Source of the DNA: Rhabdophis nuchalis
Lineage: Eukaryota > Chordata > Lepidosauria > Squamata > Natricidae
Direction: 5' to 3'
Length of the DNA stretch: 64,000 nucleotides
Assembly: GCA_039707465.1 (NCBI GenBank)
Contig: CM077652.1
Location: 40,424,118 to 40,488,117, forward strand
The notes beneath the pieces are model-generated. The model worked only from the letters and a program-made list of their open reading frames with translations. It did not search any database and was not told where the DNA came from. This document shows positions 1-10,600 of the stretch, in pieces. Each line of letters starts with the position of its first letter. Within the stretch, counting starts at the first letter, position 1. Position numbers and translations under genes: made by a program.

Positions 1-3000
1 AACACATATTGGATGGTATCTGGGATGCAGAAGCCGAAAAACAAGTCGATTGGTTGATCGAAGCTTTCCCTGAGAAGTTACAGCAAAGCGTATCTCAGAA
101 TTGGCAAAAGAACTCAGTTTAGCCAGGAACTGCAAATTTGGATGCAGAGCTCAAATTCGAACGAGAAACACATATTGGATGGTATCTGGGATGCAGAAGC
201 CGAAAAACAAGTCGATTGGTTGATCTGAGCTTTCCCTGAGAAGTTACAGCAAAGCGTATCTCAGAATTGGCAAAAGAACTCAGTTTAGCCAGGAACTGCA
301 AATTTGGATCCAGAGCTCAAATTCGAACGAGAAACACATATTGGATGGTATCTGGGATGCAGAAGCCGAAAAACAAGTCGATTGGTTGATCGGAGCTTTC
401 CCTGAGAAGTTACAGCCAAGCGTATCTCAGAATTGACAAAAGAACTCAGTTTAGCCAGGAACTGCAAATTTGGATGCAGAGCTCAAATTCGAACGAGAAA
501 CACATATTGGATGGTATCTGGGATGCAGAAGCCGAAAAACAAGTCGGTTGGTTGATCGGAGCTTTCCCTGAGAAGTTACAGCAAAGCGTATCTCCGAATT
601 GGCAAAAGAACTCAGTTTAGCCAGGAACTGCAAATTTGGATGCAGAGCTCAAATTCGAACGAGAAACACATATTGGATGGTATCTGGGATGCAGAAGCCG
701 AAAAACAAGTCAATTGGTTGATCGGAGCGTTCCCTGAGAAGTTACAGCCAAGCGTATCTCAGAATTGACAAAAGAACTCAGTTTAGCCAGGAACTGCAAA
801 TTTGGATGCAGAGCTCAAATTCGAACGAGAAACACATATTGGATGGTATCTGGGATGCAGAAGCCGAAAAACAAGTCGATTGGTTGATCGGAGCTTTCCC
901 TGAGAAGTTACAGCCAAGCGTATCTCAAAATTGACAAAAGAACTCAGTTTAGCCAGGAACTGCAAATTTGGATGCAGAGCTCAAATTCGAACGAGAAACA
1001 CATATTGGATGGTATCTGGGATGAAGAAGCCGAAAAACAAGTCGATTGGTTGATCGGAGCTTTCCCTGAGAAGTTACAGCAAAGCGTATCTCAGAATTGG
1101 CAAAAGACTTCAGTTTAGCCAGGAACTGCAAATTTGGATGCAGAGCTCAAATTCGAACGAGAAACACATATTGGATGGTATCTGGGATGCAGAAGCCGAA
1201 AAACAAGTCGAAAGGTTGATCGGAGCTTTCCCTGAGAAGTTACAGCAAAGCGTATCTCAGAATTGGCAAAAGAACTCAGTTTAGCCAGGAACTGCAAATT
1301 TGGATGCAGAGTTCAAATTCGAACGAGAAACACATATTGGATGGTATCTGGGATGCAGAAGCCGAAAAACAAGTCGATTGGTTGATCGGAGCTTTCCCTG
1401 AGAAGTTACAGCAAAGCGTATCTCAGAATTGGCAAAAGAACTCAGTTTAGCCAGGAACTGCAAATTTGGATGCAGAGCTCAAATTCGAACGAGAAACACA
1501 TATTGGATGGTATCTGGGATGCAGAAGCCGAAAAACAAGTCGATTGGTTGATCTGAGCTTTCCCTGAGAAGTTACAGCAAAGCGTATCTCAGAATTGGCA
1601 AAAGAACTCAGTTTAGCCAGGAACTGCAAATTTGGATCCAGAGCTCAAATTCGAACGAGAAACACATATTGGATGGTATCTGGGATGCAGAAGCAGAAAA
1701 ACAAGTCGATTGGTTGATCTGAGCTTTCCCTGAGAAGTTACAGCAAAGCGTATCTCAGAATTGGCAAAAGAACTCAGTTTAGCCAGGAACTGCAAATTTG
1801 GATGCAGAGCTCAAATTCGAACGAGAAACACATATTGGATGGTATCTGGGATGAAGAAGCCGAAAAACAAGTCGATTGGTTGATCGGAGCTTTCCCTGAG
1901 AAGTTACAGCAAAGCGTATCTCAGAATTGGCAAAAGACTTCAGTTTAGCCAGGAACTGCAAATTTGGATGCAGAGCTCAAATTCGAACGAGAAACACATA
2001 TTGGATGGTATCTGGGATGCAGAAGCCGAAAAACAAGTCGAAAGGTTGATCGGAGCTTTCCCTGAGAAGTTACAGCAAAGCGTATCTCAGAATTGGCAAA
2101 AGAACTCAGTTTAGCCAGGAACTGCAAATTTGGATGCAGAGTTCAAATTCGAACGAGAAACACATATTGGATGGTATCTGGGATGCAGAAGCCGAAAAAC
2201 AAGTCGATTGGTTGATCGGAGCTTTCCCTGAGAAGTTACAGCAAAGCGTATCTCAGAATTGGCAAAAGAACTCAGTTTAGCCAGGAACTGCAAATTTGGA
2301 TGCAGAGCTCAAATTCGAACGAGAAACACATATTGGATGGTATCTGGGATGCAGAAGCCGAAAAACAAGTCGATTGGTTGATCTGAGCTTTCCCTGAGAA
2401 GTTACAGCAAAGCGTATCTCAGAATTGGCAAAAGAACTCAGTTTAGCCAGGAACTGCAAATTTGGATCCAGAGCTCAAATTCGAACGAGAAACACATATT
2501 GGATGGTATCTGGGATGCAGAAGCAGAAAAACAAGTCGATTGGTTGATCTGAGCTTTCCCTGAGAAGTTACAGCAAAGCGTATCTCAGAATTGGCAAAAG
2601 AACTCAGTTTAGCCAGGAACTGCAAATTTGGATGCAGAGCTCAAATTCGAACGAGAAACACATATTGGATGGTATCTGGGATGCAGAAGCCGAAAAATAA
2701 GTCAATTGGTTGATCTGAGCTATCCCTGAGAAGTTACAGCAAAGCGTATCTCAGAATTGGCAAAAGAACTCAGTTTAGCCAGGAACTGCAAATTTGGATC
2801 CAGAGCTCAAATTCGAACGAGAAACACATATTGGATGGTATCTGGGATGCAGAAGCCGAAAAACAAGTCGATTGGTTGATCGGAGCTTTCCCTGAGAAGT
2901 TACAGCAAAGCGTATCTCAGAATTGGCAAAAGAACTCAGTTTAGCCAGGAACTGCAAATTTGGATGCAGAGCTCAAATTCGAACGAGAAACACATATTGG

Positions 3001-4228
3001 ATGGTATCTGGGATGCAGAAGCCGAAAAACAATTCGAAAGGTTGATCGGAGCTTTCCCTGAGAAGTTACAGCCAAGCGTATCTCAGAATTGACAAAAGAA
3101 CTCAGTTTAGCCAGGAACTGCAAATTTGGATGCAGAGCTCAAATTCGAACGAGAAACACATATTGGATGGTATCTGGGATGCAGAAGCCGAAAAACAAGT
3201 CGATTGGTTGATCTGAGCTTTCCCTGAGAAGTTACAGCAAAGCGTATCTCAGAATTGGCAAAAGAACTCAGTTTAGCCAGGAACTGCAAATTTGGATGCA
3301 GAGCTCAAATTCGAACGAGAAACACATATTGGATGGTATCTGGGATGCAGAAGCCGAAAAACAAGTCGAAAGGTTGATCGGAGCTTTCCCTGAGAAGTTA
3401 CAGCAAAGCGTATCTCAGAATTGGCAAAAGAACTCAGTTTAGCCAGGTACTGCAAATTTGGATGCAGAGCTCAAATTCGAACGAGAAACACATATTGGAT
3501 GGTATCTGGGATGCAGAAGCCGAAAAACAAGTCGATTGGTTGATCGGAGCTTTCCCTGAGAAGTTACAGCAAAGCGTATCTCAGAATTGGCAAAAGAACT
3601 CAGTTTAGCCAGGTACTACAAATTTGGATGCAGAGCTCAAATTCGAACGAGAAACACATATTGGATGGTATCTGGGATGCAGAAGCCGAAAAACAAGTCG
3701 ATTGGTTGATCGAAGCTTTCCCTGAGAAGTTACAGCAAAGCGTATCTCAGAATTGGCAAAAGAACTCAGTTTAGCCAGGAACTGCAAATTTGGATGCAGA
3801 GCTCAAATTCGAATGAGAAACACATATTGGATGGTATCTGGGATGCAGAAGCCGAAAAACAAGTCGATTGGTTGATCGAAGCTTTCCCTGAGAAGTTACA
3901 GCAAAGCATATCTCAGAATTGGCAAAAGAACTCAATTTAGCCAGGCACTGCAAATTTGGATCCAGACCTCAAATTCGAACGAGAAACACAAATTGGATGC
4001 AATCTGGGATGTAGAAGCCGGAAAACAAATCTGTTGGTTGATCTGACCTTTCCCTGAGAAGTTACAGCCAACCGTATCTCAGAATTGAGGAAAGAACTCA
4101 AATTTGGATCCAGACCTCAAATTCGAACGAGAAACACAAATTGGATGGTATCTCGGATGTAGACGCCGAAAAACAAGTTGATTGTTTTATCTGAGCTTTC
4201 CCTGAGAAGTTACAGCCAATCGTATCTT
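1..4228. repeat. 166-bp tandem satellite, left block
   Basis: About 25 head-to-tail monomers of 166 bp. Landmarks of each monomer are tttggatgcagagctcaaa (or tttggatccagagctcaaa), gagaaacacatattggatgg, gccgaaaaacaagtcgattg, gagctttccctgagaagtt and gtatctcagaattggcaaa. Neighbouring monomers differ at a few positions. Most monomers here carry the combination gatgg...acagcaaagcg...attggcaaaag, which marks a subfamily that returns at about 14,650-15,830 and 18,610-19,790. The last monomers (from about 3,950) switch to the divergent form that dominates the right block. The array runs off the window at position 1. I do not recognise the satellite by name; the unit length and organisation fit a pericentromeric or heterochromatic satellite, which is inference. 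Confidence 0.97.
949..2608. repeat. 830-bp five-monomer higher-order duplication
   Basis: The five monomers at 949-1,778 are repeated in the same order at 1,779-2,608, an offset of exactly 5 x 166 bp. The same private variants recur 830 bp apart: atgaagaagcc at 1,021 and 1,851, caaaagacttcag at 1,097 and 1,927, aagtcgaaaggttg at 1,206 and 2,036, cagagttcaaattc at 1,310 and 2,140, and gcagaagcagaaaaac at 1,687 and 2,517. By eye the two copies look nearly or fully identical, so this is a very recent local duplication. Confidence 0.92.
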
Positions 4229-4320
4229 ACAGTTAACCGTATCTTACGGATGTATCTTACATCCTCGTATCTTACGAGGGCCCACCTCGATGAGGGATAT
4301 ATTAATCCAGAGAGGTGGGC
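4221..4320 (+). other. Hairpin cluster at the satellite/L2 5' junction
   Basis: Three consecutive short inverted repeats share the same core gta-tct-tac: ccgta/tacgg at 4,237-4,249, ggatgta/tacatcc at 4,248-4,264 and cctcgta/tacgagg at 4,263-4,279. Each pair overlaps by 2 bases. A further gtatcttac without extended arms lies at 4,222-4,230. A perfect 9-bp inverted repeat (gcccacctc / gaggtgggc) follows at 4,280-4,288 and 4,312-4,320. The gtatct core is also part of the satellite monomer (gtatctcag, gtatctttg), so the junction may have been shaped by template switching. It could instead be the native 5' end of the element. Confidence 0.75.
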
Positions 4321-4490
4321 GAGGCGTAGTCTCAGGGGGTTTTTAATACGTAAATTGTCTTTTTTAGGGGGTACCAGGGAGGGGGGTGGGTATAGACAGA
4401 TAGAGACGGAAGAACAGAACAAAAGGAAGGGCCAGGCCAGCAGCCGACGGAGGGAAGCGGAAGGAGCCGATAGGAGGGGGGACACACGAG

Positions 4491-7475
4491 TTGTTCCATT
4501 TGAGGGCATACCAATTCAGAGGGTCGTGGGGAGAGGCAGGGCCGAGGGCCGAGGGGAGACAAGTTTCATCCTCCCGGTTGGGGGCACGCAGCCGTTGGCT
4601 ACAAACGGTCGTGTGCCACAACCCCCGCAGGCTAGGTGGTCAGGGAGTACAGAGCCGGGGTCCGCGGCTGATGTTCTGCAATGCCAGGTCCGTTGTCAAC
4701 AAAGCCCCCCTCATTAGTGACCTTGTGTCAGAGGGGGAGCCGGACCTGGCTGGAATTGCGGAGACCTGGTTGGGCCACGAGGGAGGACTTCCCCTCGTTG
4801 AAATGTGCCCACCAGGCTACCGCGCTTTTCATCAGCCCCGGGCCCTAGGTAGGGGCGGTGGGGTAGCGGTCATTGTCAAGGAAGGTCTTGAGCCGAGAGA
4901 GACCATTGTGCCACAGACCACCGGTTGTGAGTCCCTCTGCGTGAAGTGGGGCCTAGGGAGGCAGTTGGGCGTGCTGGTTGTATACCTGGCTCCCCGCTAT
5001 GTAGCAGCAGCCCTGCCCGAGCTCCTAGAGGTGATCGCTACGGTGGCAGTTGAGACCCCCAGACTTTTAGTCATGGGGGACTTTAATCTGCCATCGGTGG
5101 GCGAATCATCCGTGGTAGCTCGGGAGTTCATGGCTTCCATGACGGCCATGGACCTGACCCAAGTAATTCAGGGCCCCACTCACGAGGGTGGACATACGCC
5201 GGATCTCATCTTTGTCTCAGACCAATGGAAGAGTGATCTGGGTATAGGGGACATAGTCATCACGCCCTTGTCATGGTCAGACCACTCACTTCTCCGGCTC
5301 GACTTTCCGACCGCTGCTCCCCTCCGCGGGGAGGCGGAACCAGAGTCACCAATCTGGTACCGCCCCAGGCGCCTGATGGACCCGGATGGGTTCCAGACAG
5401 CGCTTGGGCCATTTCCTGTTTCCCTGACCCGCGCCCCGATCGAGGACCTCACGGCCGCATGGAACATTGCGGCCGTGGGAGCCTTGGATCGGGTCGCGCC
5501 CTTGCGGCCTCTCTTGCGGCGGCGAACCACCCTGGCTCCATGGTTTACTGAGGAGCTGCGGGTGATGAAACGCCGCAAGAGATGCCTAGAGGGAAGATGG
5601 AGGTCTAGCCGTTCTGAATCTGACCGGACACAGGTAAGAGCCCATTTACGGACTTACATTGTGGCGCTGAGAGTGGCCAAGCGTCATCATTGTGCCACTC
5701 TCATAGCATCCGCAGAAAACTGCCCTGCCGCCCTGTTTAGGGTGACCCGCTCCCTCCTCCAACAGAGGGAGCGGGAAGCCCCACTACAGGGCAGAGCAGA
5801 GGAATTTGTGTCTTTTCTGCAGGAGAAAACCGCTCAGATACAGAGTGAGCTAGCCCCCATTCATGGCCCAGTGGGATGCCACGAGAGAGATCTTGTTTGG
5901 GAGGAGTTTGACTCCATTACTTCCGAAGATATGGACAGGTTACGTGGGCGACTGCGAGCCACCACATGTTTATTGGACCCGTGCCCCTCCTGGCTTGTAC
6001 TGGCATCCTGGGAGGTGACACGAGGCTGGCTCCAAGAGGTTGTCAACGCATCCTTGAGTGAGGGCTCCTTGCCTGCTTCCCTAAAAGAGGCCATGGTGAG
6101 GCCCCTCCTCAAGAAGCCCTCTTTGGACCCAGCTCTTTTAAACAACTATCGTCCAGTCTCCAACCTTCCCTTTTTGGCGAAGGTTGTTGAGAGTGTGGTG
6201 GCACAACAGTTTCCCCGTCACCTGGAGGAAATTGAGTATCTAGATCCGCGCCAGTCCGGCTTTCGGCCCGGGCATAGCACCGAGACGGCATTGGTCGCGT
6301 TGGTAGATGATCTCTGGAGGGCCAGAGATGGGGGATGTTCCTCCATCCTGGTCCTATTAGACCTCTCGGCGGCTTTCGATACCATCGACCATGGTATCCT
6401 ATTGCATCGGCTGGGGGGGTTGGGGGTGGGAGGCACCGTTTTACGGTGGTTCTCCTCCTACCTCTCTGGCCGATCGCAATTTGTGCGGGCAGGAGAGCAG
6501 AGGTCGACCCCGAGACCACTCACATGCGGGGTGCCTCAGGGGTCGGTCCTCTCGCCTCTCCTGTTTAACGCATATATGAAGCCGCTGGGTGAGATCATCC
6601 GTGGTTTTGGGGTAGATTACCACCTGTACGCTGATGACACCCAGCTGTACATATCTACCCCAAACCACCCCAACGATGCCGTAGCGGTGATGTGCCAGTG
6701 CCTGGAAGCCGTGCGGATCTGGATGGGAAGTAACGGACTCAGGCTCAACCCGACCAAGACCGAGTGGCTGTGGTTTCCGGCTGCCCGATTCAACCAGCTT
6801 TCTCCAACGCTGGCCATAGGGGGCGAACATCTTGCCCCTGTGGATGGGGCGCGCAATTTGGGTGTCCTCCTGGATACCCGGCTGTCTATGGAAGAGCAAG
6901 TGACAGCCGTGGCCAGGAGGGCGTTTTACCAGGTTCGCCTGGTTCGCCAATTGCGCCCCCTATTGGATCGGGACGCCCTTCGCACAGTCACTCATGCCCT
7001 CGTGACATCCCGACTGGACTATTGTAACTCTCTCTACATGGGGCTTCCCTTGAGGTGCACCCGGAGGCTTCAGTTAGTTCAGAATGCAGCCGCGCGGGCA
7101 ATTATGGGGACCACCAGGTTCGCCCACGTTACACCACTCCTGCGCGAGCTGCACTGGCTGCCTGTCGTCTTCCGGGTGCGCTTCAAGGTGCTAACTATCA
7201 TCTTTAAGGCGCTCCATGGCTCGGGACCTAGCTATCTGCGGGATCGGATCCTGCCCCATACATCCTCACGACCGATTCGCTCCCACAGAGAGGGACTTCT
7301 CCGGGTGCCGTCCACCAGACTTTGTCAGCGGGCGACGCCCAGGGGAAGGGCTCTCTCTGTGGCGGGCCCGGCCCTCTGGAACGACCTTCCCCCCGATATC
7401 AGAACGACCACGGACCTCCGCTCCTTCCGTATGAAACTAAAGACCCATTTCTTTCGACTGGCCGGCCTTGGATAG
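4491..7475 (+). CDS. L2-like LINE endonuclease-reverse transcriptase
   Basis: Open frame of 994 codons. The N-terminal apurinic-type endonuclease spans about residues 58-290: NARS near residue 64, AETWLG near 91, GDFN at 196-199 and the catalytic SDH at 263-265. The reverse transcriptase occupies roughly residues 530-800: YRPVSNL, QSGFRPGHST, LLDLSAAFDTIDH, GVPQGSVLSPLLFN and the catalytic YADD at 713-716. A C-terminal domain typical of L2/CR1 (RLDYCNSLYMGLP, ELHWLPV, GPALWNDLP) follows to the stop. All expected catalytic residues seen are present and there is no internal stop, so the copy looks young and possibly functional. The first in-frame ATG is at 4,671 (residue 61), right at the start of the endonuclease; the frame stays open upstream to 4,491. 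The encoded enzyme would nick target DNA and copy the element's RNA in place. Confidence 0.93.
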   Translation: MFHLRAYQFRGSWGEAGPRAEGRQVSSSRLGARSRWLQTVVCHNPRRLGGQGVQSRGPRLMFCNARSVVNKAPLISDLVSEGEPDLAGIAETWLGHEGGLPLVEMCPPGYRAFHQPRALGRGGGVAVIVKEGLEPRETIVPQTTGCESLCVKWGLGRQLGVLVVYLAPRYVAAALPELLEVIATVAVETPRLLVMGDFNLPSVGESSVVAREFMASMTAMDLTQVIQGPTHEGGHTPDLIFVSDQWKSDLGIGDIVITPLSWSDHSLLRLDFPTAAPLRGEAEPESPIWYRPRRLMDPDGFQTALGPFPVSLTRAPIEDLTAAWNIAAVGALDRVAPLRPLLRRRTTLAPWFTEELRVMKRRKRCLEGRWRSSRSESDRTQVRAHLRTYIVALRVAKRHHCATLIASAENCPAALFRVTRSLLQQREREAPLQGRAEEFVSFLQEKTAQIQSELAPIHGPVGCHERDLVWEEFDSITSEDMDRLRGRLRATTCLLDPCPSWLVLASWEVTRGWLQEVVNASLSEGSLPASLKEAMVRPLLKKPSLDPALLNNYRPVSNLPFLAKVVESVVAQQFPRHLEEIEYLDPRQSGFRPGHSTETALVALVDDLWRARDGGCSSILVLLDLSAAFDTIDHGILLHRLGGLGVGGTVLRWFSSYLSGRSQFVRAGEQRSTPRPLTCGVPQGSVLSPLLFNAYMKPLGEIIRGFGVDYHLYADDTQLYISTPNHPNDAVAVMCQCLEAVRIWMGSNGLRLNPTKTEWLWFPAARFNQLSPTLAIGGEHLAPVDGARNLGVLLDTRLSMEEQVTAVARRAFYQVRLVRQLRPLLDRDALRTVTHALVTSRLDYCNSLYMGLPLRCTRRLQLVQNAAARAIMGTTRFAHVTPLLRELHWLPVVFRVRFKVLTIIFKALHGSGPSYLRDRILPHTSSRPIRSHREGLLRVPSTRLCQRATPRGRALSVAGPALWNDLPPDIRTTTDLRSFRMKLKTHFFRLAGLG

Positions 7476-7656
7476 TCTCTCTGTCTAAAGATTTTTAAAT
7501 GTATTTTAATGGGTTTTAATTTTTTAGCACGGGATAACATAGTTTAATGGTGTTTTAAACTGTATATTTTGTATTGATTGTTTATATTGTTTTTAGTTTC
7601 TCCTGTGCACCGCCCCGGGTCCCTGTGGGGAGAGGGAGCGGTTAATAAATGCAAAG

Positions 7657-7680
7657 TTATTATTATTATTATTATTATTA
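7657..7680 (+). repeat. (ATT)n tail of the L2 element
   Basis: About eight ATT units follow the AATAAA-containing 3' end and join the satellite directly. Minus-strand copies of the same tail occur at the 3' ends of the L2 fragments near 60,345 and 62,098. Confidence 0.9.
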
Positions 7681-10600
7681 TGATTGAGGAAAGATCTCAA
7701 TTTAGCCAGGAACTGCAAATTTGGATCCAGAGCTCAAATTTGGTCGAGAAACACATATTGGATGCTATCTGGGATGTAGAAGCCGGAAAACAAGTCGATT
7801 GGTTGATCTGACCTTTCCCTGAGAAGTTACAGCCAACTGTATCTCAGAATTGAGGAAAGAACTCAATTTAGCCAGGAACTCCAAATTTGGATCCAGAGCT
7901 CAAATTCGAATGAGAAACACATATGGGATGCTATCTGGGATGCAGAAGCCGGAAAACAAGTCGATTGGTTGATCTGAGCTTTCCCTAAGAAGTTAAAGCC
8001 AACCGTATCTCAGAATTGACAAAAGAACTCAGTTTAGCCAGGAACTGCAAATTTGGATGCAGAGGTCAAATTTGAACGAGAAACACAAATTGGATGGTAT
8101 CTCGGATGCAGAAGCCGAAAAACAAGACGATTTGTTGATCTGAGCTTTCCCTGAGAAGTTACAGCCAAGCGTATCTCAGAATTGAGGAAAGAACTCAATT
8201 TAGCCAAGAACTTCAAATTTGGATCCAGAGCTCAAATTCGATCGAGAAACACATATTGGATGCTATCTGGGATGCAGAAGCCGAAAAACAAGTCGATTGG
8301 TTGATCTGAGCTTTCCCTAAAAAGTTAAAGCCAACCGTATCTCAGAATTGACAAAAGAACTCAGTTTAGCCAGGAACTGCAAATTTGGATGCAGAGGTCA
8401 AATTTGAACGAGAAACACAAATTGGATGGTATCTCGGATGCAGAAGCCGAAAAACAAGTCGATTGGTTGATCTGAGCTTTCCCTGAGAAGTTACAGCCAG
8501 AATTGACAAAAGAACTCAATTTAGCCAAGAACTTCAAATTTGGATCCAGAGCTCAAATTCGATCGAGAAACACATATTGGATGCTATCTGGGATGCAGAA
8601 GCCGGAAAACAAGTCGGTTGGTTAATCTGAGCTTTCCCTGAGATGTTACAGCCAAGCGTATCTCAGAATTGACAAAAGAACTCACTTTAGCCAGGAACTG
8701 CATTTTTGGATGCAGAGCTCAAATTCGAACGAGAAACACAAATTGGATGGTATCTCGGATGTAGACGCCGAAAAACTAGTTGATTGGTTGATCTGACCTT
8801 TCCCTGAGAAGTTACAGCCAACCATATCTCAGAATTGAGGAAAGAACTCAATTTAGCCAGGCACTGCAAATTTGGATCCAGACCTCAAATTCGAACGAGA
8901 AACACATATTGGATTCTATCTGGGACGCAGAAGCCAAAAAACAAGTCGATTGGTTGATCTGAGCTTTCCCTGAGAAGTTACAGCCAACCGTATCTCAGAT
9001 TGAGGAAAGAACTCAATTTAGCCAGGAACTACAAATTTGGATCCAGACCTCAAATTCATACGAGAAACACATATTGGATTCTATCTGGGATGCAGAAGCC
9101 AAAAAACAAGTCGATTGGTTGATCTGAGCTTTCCCTGAGAAGTTACAGCAAAGCGTATCTCAGAATTGACAAAAGAACTCAGTTTAGCCAGGAACTACAA
9201 ATTTGGATCCAGACCTCAAATTCATACGAGAAACACATATTGGTTTCTATCTGGGATGCAGAAGCCAAAAAACAAGTCGATTGGTCGATCTGAGCTTTCC
9301 CTGAGAAGTTACAGCAAAGCGTATCTCAGAATTGGTAAAAGAACTCAGTTTAGACAGGTACTACAAATTTGGATCCAGAGCTCAAATTTGAACGAGAAAC
9401 ACAAATTGGATGCTATGTGGGATGGAAAAGGCGGGGAAAAAGTCGATTGGTTGATCTGAGCTTTCCCTTAGAAGTTACAACCAAGCGTGTATCCGAATTG
9501 AGCAAAGAACTCAGTTTAGCCAGGAACTGCAAATTTGGATGCAGAGCTCAAATTCGAACGAGAAACACATATTGGATGCTATCTGGAATGCTAAACCCGA
9601 AAAACAAGTCGATTGGTTGGTCTGAGCTTTCCCTGAGAAGTTACAGCCAAGCGTATCTCAGAATTGACAAAAGAACTCAGTTTAGCCAGGAACTGCAAAT
9701 TTGGACCGAGAGCTCAACATCGAACGAGAAACACATATTGGATGCTATCTGGGATGCAGAAACCAAAAAACAAGTCGATTAGTTGATCTGAGCTTTCCCT
9801 GAGAAGTTACAGCCAAGCATGTATCAGATTTGAGGAAAGAATTCAATTTAGCCAGGAACTGCATATTTGGATGAAGAGCTCAAATTCGAACGAGAAACAC
9901 ATATTGGATGCTATCTGGAATGCTAAACCCGAAAAACAAGTCGATTGGTTGATCTGAGCTTGCCCTGAGAAGTTACAGCCAAGCGTATCTCAGAATTGGC
10001 AAAAGAACTCAGTTTAGCCAGGAACTACAAATTTGGATCCAGACCTCAAATTCATACGAGAAACACATATTGGATTCTATCTGGGATGCAGAAGCAAAAA
10101 AACAAGTCGATTGGTTGATCTGAGCTTTCCCTGAGAAGTTACAGCCAAGCGTATCTCAGAATTGACAAAAGAACTAGCCAGGAACCGCAAATTTGGATCC
10201 AGAGCTCAAATTCGAACGAGAAACACATATTGGATGGTATCTGGGATGCAGAAGCCGAAAAACAAGTCGATTGGTTGATCGGAGCTTTCCCTGAGAAGTT
10301 ACAGCAAAGCGTATCTCAGAATTGGCAAAAGAACTCAGTTTAGCCAGGAACTGCAAATTTGGACCGAGAGCTCAACATCGAACGAGAAACACATATTGGA
10401 TGCTATCTGGGATGCAGAAACCAAAAAACAAGTCGATTGGTTGGTCTGAGCTTTCCCTGAGAAGTTACAGCCAAGCGTATCTCAGAATTGACAAAATAAC
10501 TCAGTTTAACCAGGTAGTACAAATTTGGATCCAGAGCCCACATTCGAACGAGAAACACATATTGGATGCTATCTGGAATGATAAACCCGAAAAACAAGTC

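Larger units (their letters stand above)
4229..7680 (+). mobile_element. Near full-length L2-like non-LTR retrotransposon
   Basis: A 3.45-kb LINE inserted in the satellite. It has a GC-rich 5' region of about 260 bp, one long endonuclease-reverse transcriptase frame, a 3' UTR with the L2-style terminal stretch (cgccccgggtccctgtgggg), an AATAAA at 7,644-7,649 and an (ATT)n tail at about 7,657-7,680. The satellite resumes at 7,681 with gattgaggaaagatctc. Uninterrupted monomers at about 16,095-16,125 and 20,055-20,085 read atatctttgattgaggaaag, placing the insertion between tatctt and gattgagg. No convincing target-site duplication is visible, which is common for L2/CR1 elements. Assignment to L2 rather than another Jockey-superfamily clade rests on the (ATT)n tail and 3' UTR style. 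Confidence 0.9.

Noticed and set aside
119..3953. Sixty-residue minus-strand ORFs in almost every satellite monomer
   Set aside because: They recur every 166 bp because the monomer has no stop in that stretch. 166 is not a multiple of three, so frames shift from monomer to monomer. There is no start context, promoter or conserved product, and variation is not codon-structured.
4178..4717. 179-codon plus-strand ORF as a possible L2 ORF1
   Set aside because: It begins inside satellite sequence, crosses the insertion junction, and overlaps the endonuclease frame out of register. No ORF1-type domain is visible.
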